Source: a virus
DNA: 48,683 bases
Virus record (IMG/VR): IMGVR_UViG_3300050821_002724
Location: 1-48,683 of that record
Direction: 5' to 3' (one strand)
How positions within the stretch are numbered: the stretch's first letter is position 1; the number at the start of each line of letters is the position of its first letter. Below the pieces are notes generated by a model. It was not told the DNA's origin. It made no database searches and saw nothing but the letters and a program-made list of their open reading frames with translations. Of this stretch, positions 30,901 through 37,913 are shown piece by piece. The translations under genes and the position numbers were made by a program.

Positions 30901-31942
30901 TGCGTCCCTGTTCGGCTCCTGTCTCGTTTGGCTTAGCGTTAAGGTTGCGTCCCGTCCTGCCATGAAACAATACCCCCGGCAGGGAGAGTTCGGCCCCGGT
31001 CTTGAAGCCTTCGCCAAAACTCTCAGCGATCTCGCCGGGGGTCACCGCGCCGCGCGTGCCTGCTTGCTGCTCGGCCTTGGCGGTGAACGCGGTCTGGCCT
31101 GCCGCCTGCGCGCCTAAGTTCGTGCCTTCAAACACGCCCCCGGCAAGCGCTTTCCGCACGAGGCTATCGCCTACGATCTTGCCCACTACACCAGAACCGC
31201 CAATCTCTGCGATGGGTCCGACCGCGCCCGACAGCATGCCAATTGCGCCTGAGATTTCTGCCGCGTGGGTCTTGTTCAGGCTCTCTTGGGCGATGGCGTA
31301 CTTGGCGTCAGCCTCCGACATGTAGACGCGCTTGGCGGCGTAGTCCGGGTTGGCTTTTTGCAGCGCCGCGTCGTCTGCATCAGCCACTGCGCCATGCACG
31401 TCCGCCGCCGTCTGGCCTGCCGCCTGCGCGCCGAACCCTATCGCGCCGCCTGCAATTGCGCCCGGCGGTCCCGCTATCGCGCCGCCCACGATGGCGGGAG
31501 CCGCCGCCCCGGCCATACTGGGAGCCGCCTCTGCGCCCTGCAACAGAGGATGGCTCCAGAACGAACCTTCTCGGCCCTGCTGACCGGCAGGGGTCATGCT
31601 CTCTACGTCACGCTGACCGAGTGTGCGCTCGCGCAACGCTTGATCGGCGTAGTAGCGCTGCATCTCGGGCGACCCAGCAAAGCGCGAGCCAAACCCACCG
31701 ATATCGGACATGCCTTCGTGGTAGCCAGCCGCCAAGCCCGCGCCCACGTCGCTCCACGGCACCGGCCCCAAGTCCCTCGGAGACGGACTGATGGGCGGGC
31801 CTGCGCCCCTTGTAGGCGTGGCGTAGATATCGTCGTCGCTTGTTTGCGTTGGAGGAGCCGCTACCGCAGGCGTGGGGGCGCTATCAGAGGCCGGGCCAAC
31901 CCCACGCGTCGGTGTCGAGTACAGGTCGTCTACGTCGGCCAT
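24914..31942 (-). CDS. Large polyvalent ejection protein with metallopeptidase motif
   Basis: 2342 residues from ATG 31942. Near the N-terminus are two copies of a (L/I)Y-TPTRG motif and Gly/Ala-rich hydrophobic stretches (GGAIAGPPGAIAGGAIGFG) able to insert in membranes. A long Pro/Ala/Glu-rich region of low complexity covers about 330-1050. A zinc metallopeptidase motif HEAFH lies at about 1194-1198 (LHEAFHGATE). The C-terminal third is helical with QFRLPGMNML and hydrophobic GTMILGGWAIS. This organisation fits the phage polyvalent proteins, which travel with the DNA and enter the host like T7 gp16. Six intragenic palindrome copies. No transglycosylase domain here; it is in the next protein upstream. 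Confidence 0.75.
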   Translation of the reverse strand: MADVDDLYSTPTRGVGPASDSAPTPAVAAPPTQTSDDDIYATPTRGAGPPISPSPRDLGPVPWSDVGAGLAAGYHEGMSDIGGFGSRFAGSPEMQRYYADQALRERTLGQRDVESMTPAGQQGREGSFWSHPLLQGAEAAPSMAGAAAPAIVGGAIAGPPGAIAGGAIGFGAQAAGQTAADVHGAVADADDAALQKANPDYAAKRVYMSEADAKYAIAQESLNKTHAAEISGAIGMLSGAVGPIAEIGGSGVVGKIVGDSLVRKALAGGVFEGTNLGAQAAGQTAFTAKAEQQAGTRGAVTPGEIAESFGEGFKTGAELSLPGVLFHGRTGRNLNAKPNETGAEQGRTTQEQERDDAKPRARTTVTPDEATTGTKSVPSSPITPDIKAATDGKPVTPVSKPQEASVQPPPPVAQPTGAPAQEPQGRPPEAQVAAGPPPPPPAPEPQPAPAPAAPTAAPIDPAALAAQHAELVDPSHPRDAMIYPKGAQVPDITKLSENWRYGKVKLPGDGGTVVYDHSPRGSGWRKDSLKAAAKDGTLQDKIEAQAAKPAAESVVGAQPAAAAAEPAKAEPAAAEAAPAREGQPQAVQEPSVEPTVAQGEGSLGKMMLTQADKKALRDLGHNDEAISHMTPDQGAAIIARGERATPESKPPEPELLAERKDGVRLYRDPDPNGKGYLTVAPGKEPVQRGEDTAKMLFPDHFGGEGYVPQKSEAERIREAADAEAARLKLAKETPPPTAKAEAPKGRVLRSETPEEQRAAAAQAEADRAAAQRVATEQPVKPATRQTKEPEEQKPGKKSEPEKEAMRASNAVADDIVRNNLPQAGDEHAPDPARGSGGKGAREQVKARVQKMVKEANDGGFKFMKMLKDRKDPELAHSAGAVLLHEAKRLADIKVAKTSDYKRFLDRERDLLKGEAAKEGVLKERRAAGKEFAAAAGKGVKEVATEGVGEEATGEAPDVAEEYEKAKERVAEEKVAKAPGEKREETALQRQAREASERARAKLAEKEAEEAKGGRERPTITQKSEEDEEDRPAVRGYKMTAGFKVEKGKLDRGKWSKQEGWNEQRLRAGEEYGEEAFVDKDDGPPGKGEIQLEGAYGKVNVRPSRSTDAETAIKETYKVGRYASGAPQAMGKLRDMVVRIAGDIPVHYISDEEMNRVLGNPPGRVTYGAFHPEGLDGKPTILLNADHMSSDTPLHEAFHGATEIAIQKNPGLSKLMERLRIEVLKNLPDLKTAERNQIGYYLSSRKEFLTGMMTNPRMQELLKGVRISEQLAKDIGISKWRKMTMWEGALAIIRDALGMGERDISAIEAAMSLSEQLMWRDPRGAGDLMAGVGRLAKRQMEAGENRVSRPRWAQQATEDPEKAGRDYGREHKAWTGRINDAVRTTLTDKNPIFKQAAERFASEPQMYEIHRDKFKEGKSDPLRDRIDAMQQRGGRAEELAEPGMRLAHEWTGLADKHGPEAMAKMQDVMRMANEFGVYPHHALGEGMNAHLKSDTLDHIQARAVHPEISAKFNALHKDLQAHFLAQDKHFKDDLNAIRKLNAKNFIEGIDPPAGSTTLDVLDRMLVGKLTDADKDYYKRYGVEGLDADVFQRRKGPYFPAARHGDFVVRAEHEVLTPKGSDRDYHGNLLEPNVRRFNSRAELEDYLGKVNLPARVSLKYYFDNPAGGRIYEVDDGQGGMRNVAHDEAGIGYGKPQPEYWATMQHKRVEFAKSLSEGQEIHRRLSEAGLKNLSGVEHRRGQGVDKSFTSQQTQSLLASIDKRTDWSDQQKTAMKDRIRETAIVTQSGSRLTKNFVRSQKVQGAEYGGEALANHVLSSSRYQAAAEFQPKIDDAFERMRQVMDDHPDDKLTTDRSRVYNELAARSYNVTPENMNPSYSPVVQKLTQMAFIQDMASASHLLTHQLNLHYMGAAVMAPRHGLIPTFRKFHQIMREAGGPWMAAKKGFGYAYAKFRDPEADYTSMFDMMRNSVTDARRRSVVDALAASQHIHKDSGVDLLPFSRERGALNKVSRYIRDVSGAMDSMGRFVTGLSAYDLEYAKNGGDHDAALLHAKQTIEKGLIHYGAGMRAPAFNTKLMRVITQFRLPGMNMLYLLGRNAYLAFRSADQATRHEAWWGLGTMILGGWAISGSSALPTEPLKVLGILGSQLGITPTPSQMSSDLRLWLADHAGPTIANAVVDGPLSLLGSAAPSFAGRVANPELTFGEPDSSRPDALMSWLAQFTFGATGSLGVNAFRGSQALFNGNWPDAIKYLTPKQIADAARAFHMYEGDEDDRKPFAMEPQGALPILEQLFGVRTQDVVRAGAGKHALGEAIKALPKGVKGQELRDRHKEKVRALTREYEDAYGQ
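25717..25734. repeat. Dispersed palindrome, copy 39 (intragenic)
   Basis: ATTACTC-TCAT-GAGTTTG; polyvalent gene, read as KLMRVI. Confidence 0.75.
26979..26996. repeat. Dispersed palindrome, copy 40 (intragenic)
   Basis: CTTACTC-GCGC-GGGTAAG; polyvalent gene, read as NLPARVS. Confidence 0.85.
28149..28166. repeat. Dispersed palindrome, copy 41 (intragenic)
   Basis: CTTACCC-CCTT-GAGTAAC; polyvalent gene, read as ELLKGVR. Confidence 0.85.
28871..28888. repeat. Dispersed palindrome, copy 42 (intragenic)
   Basis: CTCACTC-TTCT-GAGTAAT; polyvalent gene, read as ITQKSE. Confidence 0.75.
29996..30013. repeat. Dispersed palindrome, copy 43 (intragenic)
   Basis: CTTACTC-TCGG-GAGTAGC; polyvalent gene, read as ATPESK. 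Confidence 0.8.
30743..30760. repeat. Dispersed palindrome, copy 44 (intragenic)
   Basis: CTTACTC-ACCG-GAGTAAC; polyvalent gene, read as VTPVSK. Confidence 0.85.
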
Positions 31943-31944
31943 CA

Positions 31945-31962
31945 GTTACTCACGCGGGTAAG
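31945..31962. repeat. Dispersed palindrome, copy 45
   Basis: GTTACTC-ACGC-GGGTAAG; before the start (minus strand) of the polyvalent gene. Confidence 0.85.
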
Positions 31963-31966
31963 CCTC

Positions 31967-34900
31967 TCATGCGGCTGGACGGGGTATGAGACGCGGACCA
32001 ACCTGCGGCACCAAGTTGGGTCGTGTCGGTATGCCCTGTGAAGGGATCGGCGGGGCTGGCGGCGCTGGCCCGCTCGGCGGACGCGCCACCTCGGGTGGCG
32101 GGGCTTGGTTACGCTTCGCTTCAGCGGCGGCGCGCTCCCTGATCAGTCCTCTCAGACTACGGTAGTCCTCCTCCGGTAGGGCAAACTTGCCCGTGCTGAC
32201 CACCTCGCCATTGTCGTTCAAACGATGCACCGTAACCAAGGAGCGCGGCACGCCATACTCCTTGTCAGCTTTCAACGGTTCGGCAGTGGCGACATAGTTA
32301 TGGTTGACCACCATGCCGGTCACCATGTCGGCCACCGCTTGCATGCTTTGGGTGGGCGAGTAATGGAAGCCGCTGACCAGCGCTTGCGACATGATGGTCT
32401 GCTCTTGCGCCGTCAGAAGGTTGTTGAGCTTCTGGATATCAAACTTCTTGCCGCTGACATAACCCAGCGCCTGCGCCATGATCGCGTTCGGGTCTTTCGG
32501 AGATGGGTTTTGTGGGTCGGGCGTCATGTTGACCTCCCGCTCCACTTCTTCGTTGCCACGCGGCTTGGTCTCTTCCCACTCGCGGCTGCTCATCTCCTTG
32601 CCAGTTTCAAACTTCTGTCGTCCTTCTTCGCGCGTCGTCTCCATCGTCTGCGCTTGGGTTCGGCCTGCGGCTTCCTTCTCGGCGGCGCGCACCGCGCCAC
32701 GCTGCTCTTTCCCTGCCGCATAAGATTTCGCTAGTGCATCCCGTTGCGAAGCGATCCGCACCGTCAGGTCGCGACCCTCGGACGCGATATTCTGGTTGAC
32801 GGTCTGCATCGCCTCGCGCCAACGGGCGTCACGCGCCTGCCATGCCGCATCGCGCGGGCGGTTCGGGTCGGCAGGGAGGATTTCTTTGTTGCCAAGAATA
32901 GGATTGCCATCAGGGCTGACGTACTTCTGCCGTATCCCGGCATAGCCGTCATGCTCCTGCTGGTCGAGCGAAGCAGCGATCTTCTTGAAGTCCGCATCCG
33001 CTGCCGCTTCCTGTGCGTCGGGCGTAGTAATGTTAGGACCGGCTTGCGATGGGATCGCGCCGCCATGCCCGGTCGGACCCTTTGCCAGTAGGGAACTGTC
33101 GGCGGTGGGGGGAGGCGCAGCGGTTTGCGCCGTCGTGCTGTCGGGGCTTTTACCCGGCGATGGCGCAGTCGGAGCAGCAGGCGCAGCGGGCGCGGCGGGC
33201 GCGTTCACCTGAAGAGGTCCGGGCGCTGGAGCCGAAGGCTGCGCGGGCGCAGGCGTGGACGCGTTGGCGCTCGGCGTGTAGGGCCGGTCGGTCGGGCCAA
33301 GCGCCGCCTCTGACGCTTCCCCTCTGGCTCGCGCGTCGGCTTCCTTCTGCTCCTGTTTCTTCTCGGCGTTACGTGCGTCGAACTCGGCCTTCATCGCCGG
33401 GTCGTAGCGCACCGCCATATCCTCGTAGCGCTTCCACGTGGCTGATTGGTCTTTGTAGCCCAGCGCCGCCGCGAGGATCGCGTGCGGAGCAATCCGCTGT
33501 ACCCACAACTGCCGCGCGTTGAGGTCGCTGCCAACCGCCACGATGCTCTTGCCGTCAGGAGCCATCTGGAAAGTGATATGCCTGCCGTCCACCACATTGT
33601 TGTCGGCCTCGTTGAGCGCGTCCATAGCACCCTTGAGGTTGCCGTCGTAATAACGCCGTGCGGCCTCTTCACCGATGGGAGCGTTGGCGATGGCGCTGTA
33701 TTGCATCTGCGATGCGCCCATCTTGTTCGCGCCCACGATATCGCCACGGTTCAGCATCCACAGCCGCATACCCTCCATGCCTGCGATCTTATGCTCGTAA
33801 GTGTCAAGCGCGTTACCGGGGTCTTGAACGTCGTTGCCCTCGTGGTAAGCGGTATGAGAGATCACCGCATCGCCATCTGGCTGCTTGCCGGATGCGAAGT
33901 TCATCCGCGCTGTCTGGGTGGTTGGGTCGCCCGCAATGCCTGCGGCCTGCGCGCTGCCCAACCCCACATGCGCCGCGATCCACTGCAAACCGCCCGAGAT
34001 CGCGTCGATCAAGCCGCGCGACGGGTTGCCCTGATCGTCCTTGATCTGGGGCGTAAGGTTATCCGTGCGCCGATAAGGGCCATGACCTTGGGGTTGGGTT
34101 CGGTCACTCTGCTGAGTAACAGGTGGGGTGGTGTCGTCAGGAGGAGTAAAATACTTACCGCCCTGATCGTACTCGCCCGCACCCGCGCCGGGAGCCGCCG
34201 CAGCCGCAGCATCGCCTTGCTCGCGCTGCGCGTCCTCGGCCTCGTCGCGCTGATCCTGCATCTCGTCCATGATCGGCGAAGGCATCGTCCCGGCGCTCTC
34301 GTCAGGCACATCGCCGCCGTCGTCAAACTTATACACCGTGCCGCCGCGCGCCATCGGCAGGGAGGGAATAGCGCCAGCGGTAAACGTCGGCACGCTGGTC
34401 TGAGTCACCCCCTTGCCCACGGGTGCGCCAGCGCCGGAATAGGTCGCCGGGTTGTAATAATAGGGCGGGATCGGTTGCGCGCCTCCCTGCCCCAGACCGG
34501 GCGGCATGCCCAGCGCGCTGGCCGAGACATCGCCCGATTGATCCACGCCCCCACCCAGATCGTAGCGGGTATAGTTCTTCCTCGGAGGAGGACGACGGTT
34601 ACGGCGCGGAATTGGCCCACCCTTGGCCGACAGGATTTGCTGTGATGTCGGCCCAATTGGCCCAGACGGCCCAAACGGCCCCGGAGCAAAGTTCGATTTA
34701 TTTTGGCTCGTGTCTACCGGTGCCGGTGCAGCAGGTGCGCCCGCGCCAGAGATCTGATTGTTGCCGGTGGTTTGCAGGAGATCGTTGCTGCCAACGCTAT
34801 AGTTGGTGCCGCCCGTGCTGGTGGTGTTGGTGAACCCTGCGCCGGTCTGCGCGTCCACGTTCGGGTCGTAGCTCTTGGCTTGGACCGCATTGGCAACGCC

Positions 34901-37891
34901 CGGAATGCCCGTGGTAGTGGTCGCCGTGGGATCGATGGTGGAGATATCAACGATGGGCTGGCCCTGATTGACAACGGTGGATACAGTCGGGGCAGGCTCG
35001 TTAAGGGGAGTGGGAGCCGCTGGCGTAGTGGTAGGCCAGACCGCCGCTGGCGTTCCGCTCAGTTGCGACCATCCAGCCCAAGCAGGATTGTTGGCGTTAG
35101 CTTTCTCCTGACTGAGAAGGGTTTCCTGATTCGTAGCCCATGTTTGCTGGTTGGGGGCCATGTCAGCGTAAGGCGTGCCAGCCCAGCCACCACCCGCTAC
35201 CGGCCCGCTGTAATTAGGACTAAGAAGCGATGACGCCGCAGCGCCGCCGCCAGCAGCGAACCCCATCATCGGGCGCGAAGGAATACCCCCCCGGTTAAAG
35301 CGCTGGATCGGCCCTCCCTTGCGCGAAAGGATTTGCTGCGATGTTGGCCCAATCGACCCGGACGGCCCAAATGGTCCCGGCGCAAATTTTGGTTTGTTCT
35401 GACTCGTATCTACCGGTGCTGGTGCGCCCGCGCCAGAGATTTGGTTGTTGCCGGTGGTTTGCAGAAGGTCGTTAGTGCCGACGCTGTAGTTGGTGCCGCC
35501 AGTATTGGAGGTATTAGAAAACCCGGCCCCAGTCTGCGCGTCCACATTGGGATCGTAACTCTTGGCTTGAATGGCGTTCGGCACTCCCGGTGCGCCAGTG
35601 GTCGTGGTTGTTGTGGGATCGACAATCGTCGTCGCCGCAGGCATGTTAGTGATGTTCTGCACCGAAGGCGGATTGATCACAGTCGGCGTAGCGGCGGCAG
35701 GCGCAGGCGTCGGAGTGGGGGTCGCCGCTGGCGGTTGCCATGTGCCAGCGGTCATCGCGTTATATTGCGCCAACTGATCCGGGGTCATCTTCGACCAATC
35801 AGCAGTCAGCTCCTGCCCGCCAATCCCACCTTGCCCCGGCCCATAGGACGTGTAGTACATTGAGTTAGGGTTGTGCAGATCGACTGCCGTCATGCCGGGC
35901 AAGCCGGTCATATACTCGTCTGCCGCCAATACATTGCCTTGCAACCCCGGCTGCGCCGCCGCAGCCGCTGGCGTATAGGACGGGTATTGTGCAGATGCAG
36001 GCGCGGCCCCGCCAGTTTGCAGCCTGATCGTCGGACGCGACGGAATGCCGCCGTGCGCAAACCTTTGGATCGGCCCGCCCTTGCGTGACGCCGTGGCGAC
36101 ATCGCTACCAAGATCGTCAGGCCGGATCGGCGGCATTGGGGCAGGCACCGACTGCCCGCCGCGTGCGCCCTGCCCTTCCGACAAAACGATATTGCCAGAT
36201 GGGTTCATCGTCGGGCCGGGGTAAGGCGTCGGCCCTCCCCCCGGTGGCGACAGGATTTGCCCTTGTGGCGGCGACGAAGGCGCGCTCTGTCCACCCCCAC
36301 CCTGTTGCGAGAGAGGCGGGTTGGGGCCAAACAAATTGCTCAGATTGAGCGCCGTCATCATCGGCGGGCCGCCGCCGCGCGGGTTCGCCTGATCGAGGTT
36401 GGGCCGCTCAACTGGAACGAACCGCCCGCCACCCGGTTGGTTACCCGGCTGGTTACTCACCGGGGTAACAGTTCGGGTCGCAGAAACCGGCTGAGCGGCA
36501 ACGGACGGCGCGTCCGCCGTTGGCGTTCCCCTCGGTCCCTCCATCTTATTGCCTTCGCCACCACCGATTGGCGTATGTGACACAGGCACTGGCGTAGGCG
36601 GCTCGGGGCGCACCGTGTTCTGCGTCGATACCGGCTCTGGCACCGACGAGGGCGTAATTCCTACGTTTGGCGGCGCACCCGTGCGTTGCGGCGGACCTTG
36701 GATCGGCCTCGGTGACGGCACCGGAGGCAGCGCAGGTTGGTCCTCTTCACTCCAATCACGCCCAACTTTAGACGGCAACACGTCAGGCTTGTTAGCCATC
36801 GCCGCCGCTTGGTTCGCCGCTGTCATCACCTGCGCCGGGTCTTGGGTACGGTCTTGCGGGTCAACCGTAGACGGGGCAGGGTATGGCTCACGTGCAGGCG
36901 GTCTATTGCGCTCGTCAGGGGTATCGCTTGCCTCTGCCGACTGCGGCGACGTTGCGGGACTGTCTGGCCCAAGCGGAACGCGATGCGCCTCTAAATCCGC
37001 CCGCGCCCTCTCTGCCTCTTCCGGCGACAAGGCAATGGTGTTGTCACCCGCCACCTGATAAGAGCCGGGAGGAGGTCCAGCTTGCGCCGTCTCGGGCGGC
37101 TTGTTGGCGTTGTATTGCTTCTGCCAATCAGGGTGCGCCCGCTTGTAAGCTTCCGCCGCTTTATCTTCGGCGTCGGTGGTCGGATTAACGATCTTGTCCC
37201 AACCCGGCTTAACACCCGTATCCTTAGCACTGACTGTCTCAGTACGCGGCTTACCCGCTGCTGGCTTATCGTCGCCCTTAGCAACTTGCGTCCCAGAGAC
37301 ATAGCCCTGCGCCGCTTTAAAGAACCGCATCCCATTATTGCCGGGGGTAAAATTGGGCGACGACGGATCGGTTGACCACGCCTTCCAGCCCTGTTGCTGA
37401 TACACCTTGTAAGCGGCGTTGAACGCACCCTGCGGATCACGCGCAGCGTTCACCATCTCAGCAGGCCACGCATGCGGGTTAATCTGGGTCAGGCCGATCT
37501 CGCCCGCTTTGCCGACTGCGCCGGGATTGCCGCCGCTCTCGGCCTGCGCCAGCGCCGCCATGTGCGCCGCGTCATCACCCTTAAATCCAGCCTTTTCCGC
37601 CATCTTGACCATATCGGCCATTGGCACTTTGCCCTCTGCGGGCGTCTCTTGCTTACCGCCGTATGCCGTATCCGGCAGAGGGCGACCCTCCCAATCCGTC
37701 CGCACGGCGCGGCCTTCGGCGTCAAGCGCCGCCTTGCTGCCGGGCTTCGGTTGACCGTAGGCTTTGGCGCGAGCGTCGTAGTAATCTCTACGCGACTTGT
37801 AATAGTCACGCATGTAGGACAGCTTGATCATGGCGATCAGGCCGTCAGCGAAGCCCTTGCCGAACGATCCGTAGTGTTTGCCCATTGCCAT
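31967..37891 (-). CDS. Virion-associated lytic transglycosylase, 1974 aa
   Basis: Start ATG 37891 follows a palindrome copy. Residues 93-170 form an SLT domain: MAALAQAESGG with catalytic E118, then GEIGLTQINP (130-139). It should cut peptidoglycan locally during DNA entry, as T7 gp16 does. The remainder is very long, Pro/Gly/Thr-rich, with a duplicated block (DNA 34632-34935 and 35328-35622) and KGGPIQRF-type motifs. A later part (about 1250-1500) is more helical and ordered, ending in a charged helical stretch. Partner of the 2342-aa protein and the 494-aa protein. Palindrome copies at 34103 and 36452. Confidence 0.8.
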   Translation of the reverse strand: MAMGKHYGSFGKGFADGLIAMIKLSYMRDYYKSRRDYYDARAKAYGQPKPGSKAALDAEGRAVRTDWEGRPLPDTAYGGKQETPAEGKVPMADMVKMAEKAGFKGDDAAHMAALAQAESGGNPGAVGKAGEIGLTQINPHAWPAEMVNAARDPQGAFNAAYKVYQQQGWKAWSTDPSSPNFTPGNNGMRFFKAAQGYVSGTQVAKGDDKPAAGKPRTETVSAKDTGVKPGWDKIVNPTTDAEDKAAEAYKRAHPDWQKQYNANKPPETAQAGPPPGSYQVAGDNTIALSPEEAERARADLEAHRVPLGPDSPATSPQSAEASDTPDERNRPPAREPYPAPSTVDPQDRTQDPAQVMTAANQAAAMANKPDVLPSKVGRDWSEEDQPALPPVPSPRPIQGPPQRTGAPPNVGITPSSVPEPVSTQNTVRPEPPTPVPVSHTPIGGGEGNKMEGPRGTPTADAPSVAAQPVSATRTVTPVSNQPGNQPGGGRFVPVERPNLDQANPRGGGPPMMTALNLSNLFGPNPPLSQQGGGGQSAPSSPPQGQILSPPGGGPTPYPGPTMNPSGNIVLSEGQGARGGQSVPAPMPPIRPDDLGSDVATASRKGGPIQRFAHGGIPSRPTIRLQTGGAAPASAQYPSYTPAAAAAQPGLQGNVLAADEYMTGLPGMTAVDLHNPNSMYYTSYGPGQGGIGGQELTADWSKMTPDQLAQYNAMTAGTWQPPAATPTPTPAPAAATPTVINPPSVQNITNMPAATTIVDPTTTTTTGAPGVPNAIQAKSYDPNVDAQTGAGFSNTSNTGGTNYSVGTNDLLQTTGNNQISGAGAPAPVDTSQNKPKFAPGPFGPSGSIGPTSQQILSRKGGPIQRFNRGGIPSRPMMGFAAGGGAAASSLLSPNYSGPVAGGGWAGTPYADMAPNQQTWATNQETLLSQEKANANNPAWAGWSQLSGTPAAVWPTTTPAAPTPLNEPAPTVSTVVNQGQPIVDISTIDPTATTTTGIPGVANAVQAKSYDPNVDAQTGAGFTNTTSTGGTNYSVGSNDLLQTTGNNQISGAGAPAAPAPVDTSQNKSNFAPGPFGPSGPIGPTSQQILSAKGGPIPRRNRRPPPRKNYTRYDLGGGVDQSGDVSASALGMPPGLGQGGAQPIPPYYYNPATYSGAGAPVGKGVTQTSVPTFTAGAIPSLPMARGGTVYKFDDGGDVPDESAGTMPSPIMDEMQDQRDEAEDAQREQGDAAAAAAPGAGAGEYDQGGKYFTPPDDTTPPVTQQSDRTQPQGHGPYRRTDNLTPQIKDDQGNPSRGLIDAISGGLQWIAAHVGLGSAQAAGIAGDPTTQTARMNFASGKQPDGDAVISHTAYHEGNDVQDPGNALDTYEHKIAGMEGMRLWMLNRGDIVGANKMGASQMQYSAIANAPIGEEAARRYYDGNLKGAMDALNEADNNVVDGRHITFQMAPDGKSIVAVGSDLNARQLWVQRIAPHAILAAALGYKDQSATWKRYEDMAVRYDPAMKAEFDARNAEKKQEQKEADARARGEASEAALGPTDRPYTPSANASTPAPAQPSAPAPGPLQVNAPAAPAAPAAPTAPSPGKSPDSTTAQTAAPPPTADSSLLAKGPTGHGGAIPSQAGPNITTPDAQEAAADADFKKIAASLDQQEHDGYAGIRQKYVSPDGNPILGNKEILPADPNRPRDAAWQARDARWREAMQTVNQNIASEGRDLTVRIASQRDALAKSYAAGKEQRGAVRAAEKEAAGRTQAQTMETTREEGRQKFETGKEMSSREWEETKPRGNEEVEREVNMTPDPQNPSPKDPNAIMAQALGYVSGKKFDIQKLNNLLTAQEQTIMSQALVSGFHYSPTQSMQAVADMVTGMVVNHNYVATAEPLKADKEYGVPRSLVTVHRLNDNGEVVSTGKFALPEEDYRSLRGLIRERAAAEAKRNQAPPPEVARPPSGPAPPAPPIPSQGIPTRPNLVPQVGPRLIPRPAA
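34103..34120. repeat. Dispersed palindrome, copy 46 (intragenic)
   Basis: GTCACTC-TGCT-GAGTAAC; transglycosylase gene, read as VTQQSD. Confidence 0.8.
34632..34935. repeat. Direct repeat, copy 1, inside the transglycosylase gene
   Basis: About 300 bases similar to 35328-35622. Both encode a block containing QAKSYDPNVDAQTGAGF, GGTNYSVG, DLLQTTGNNQISGAGA and FAPGPFGPSG. This copy has nine extra bases (an extra Ala-Ala-Pro). The two copies are diverged but in frame. Confidence 0.8.
35328..35622. repeat. Direct repeat, copy 2, inside the transglycosylase gene
   Basis: Partner of 34632-34935; about 700 bases apart. Tandem in-frame duplication followed by divergence is the simplest origin. The encoded block is Thr/Gly/Asn-rich and probably extended. 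Confidence 0.8.
36452..36469. repeat. Dispersed palindrome, copy 47 (intragenic)
   Basis: GTTACTC-ACCG-GGGTAAC; transglycosylase gene, read as VTPVSN. Confidence 0.85.
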
Positions 37892-37895
37892 CAGG

Positions 37896-37913
37896 GTTAC
37901 TCTCGTGGGTTAG
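37896..37913. repeat. Dispersed palindrome, copy 48
   Basis: GTTACTC-TCGT-GGGTTAG; between the 494-aa gene stop and the transglycosylase start (minus strand). Confidence 0.85.

Noticed and set aside
33446-34645. 399-codon plus-strand open frame inside the transglycosylase region
   Set aside because: Antisense shadow; composition (Arg/His/Val-rich) is atypical, and there is no ribosome site or operon context.
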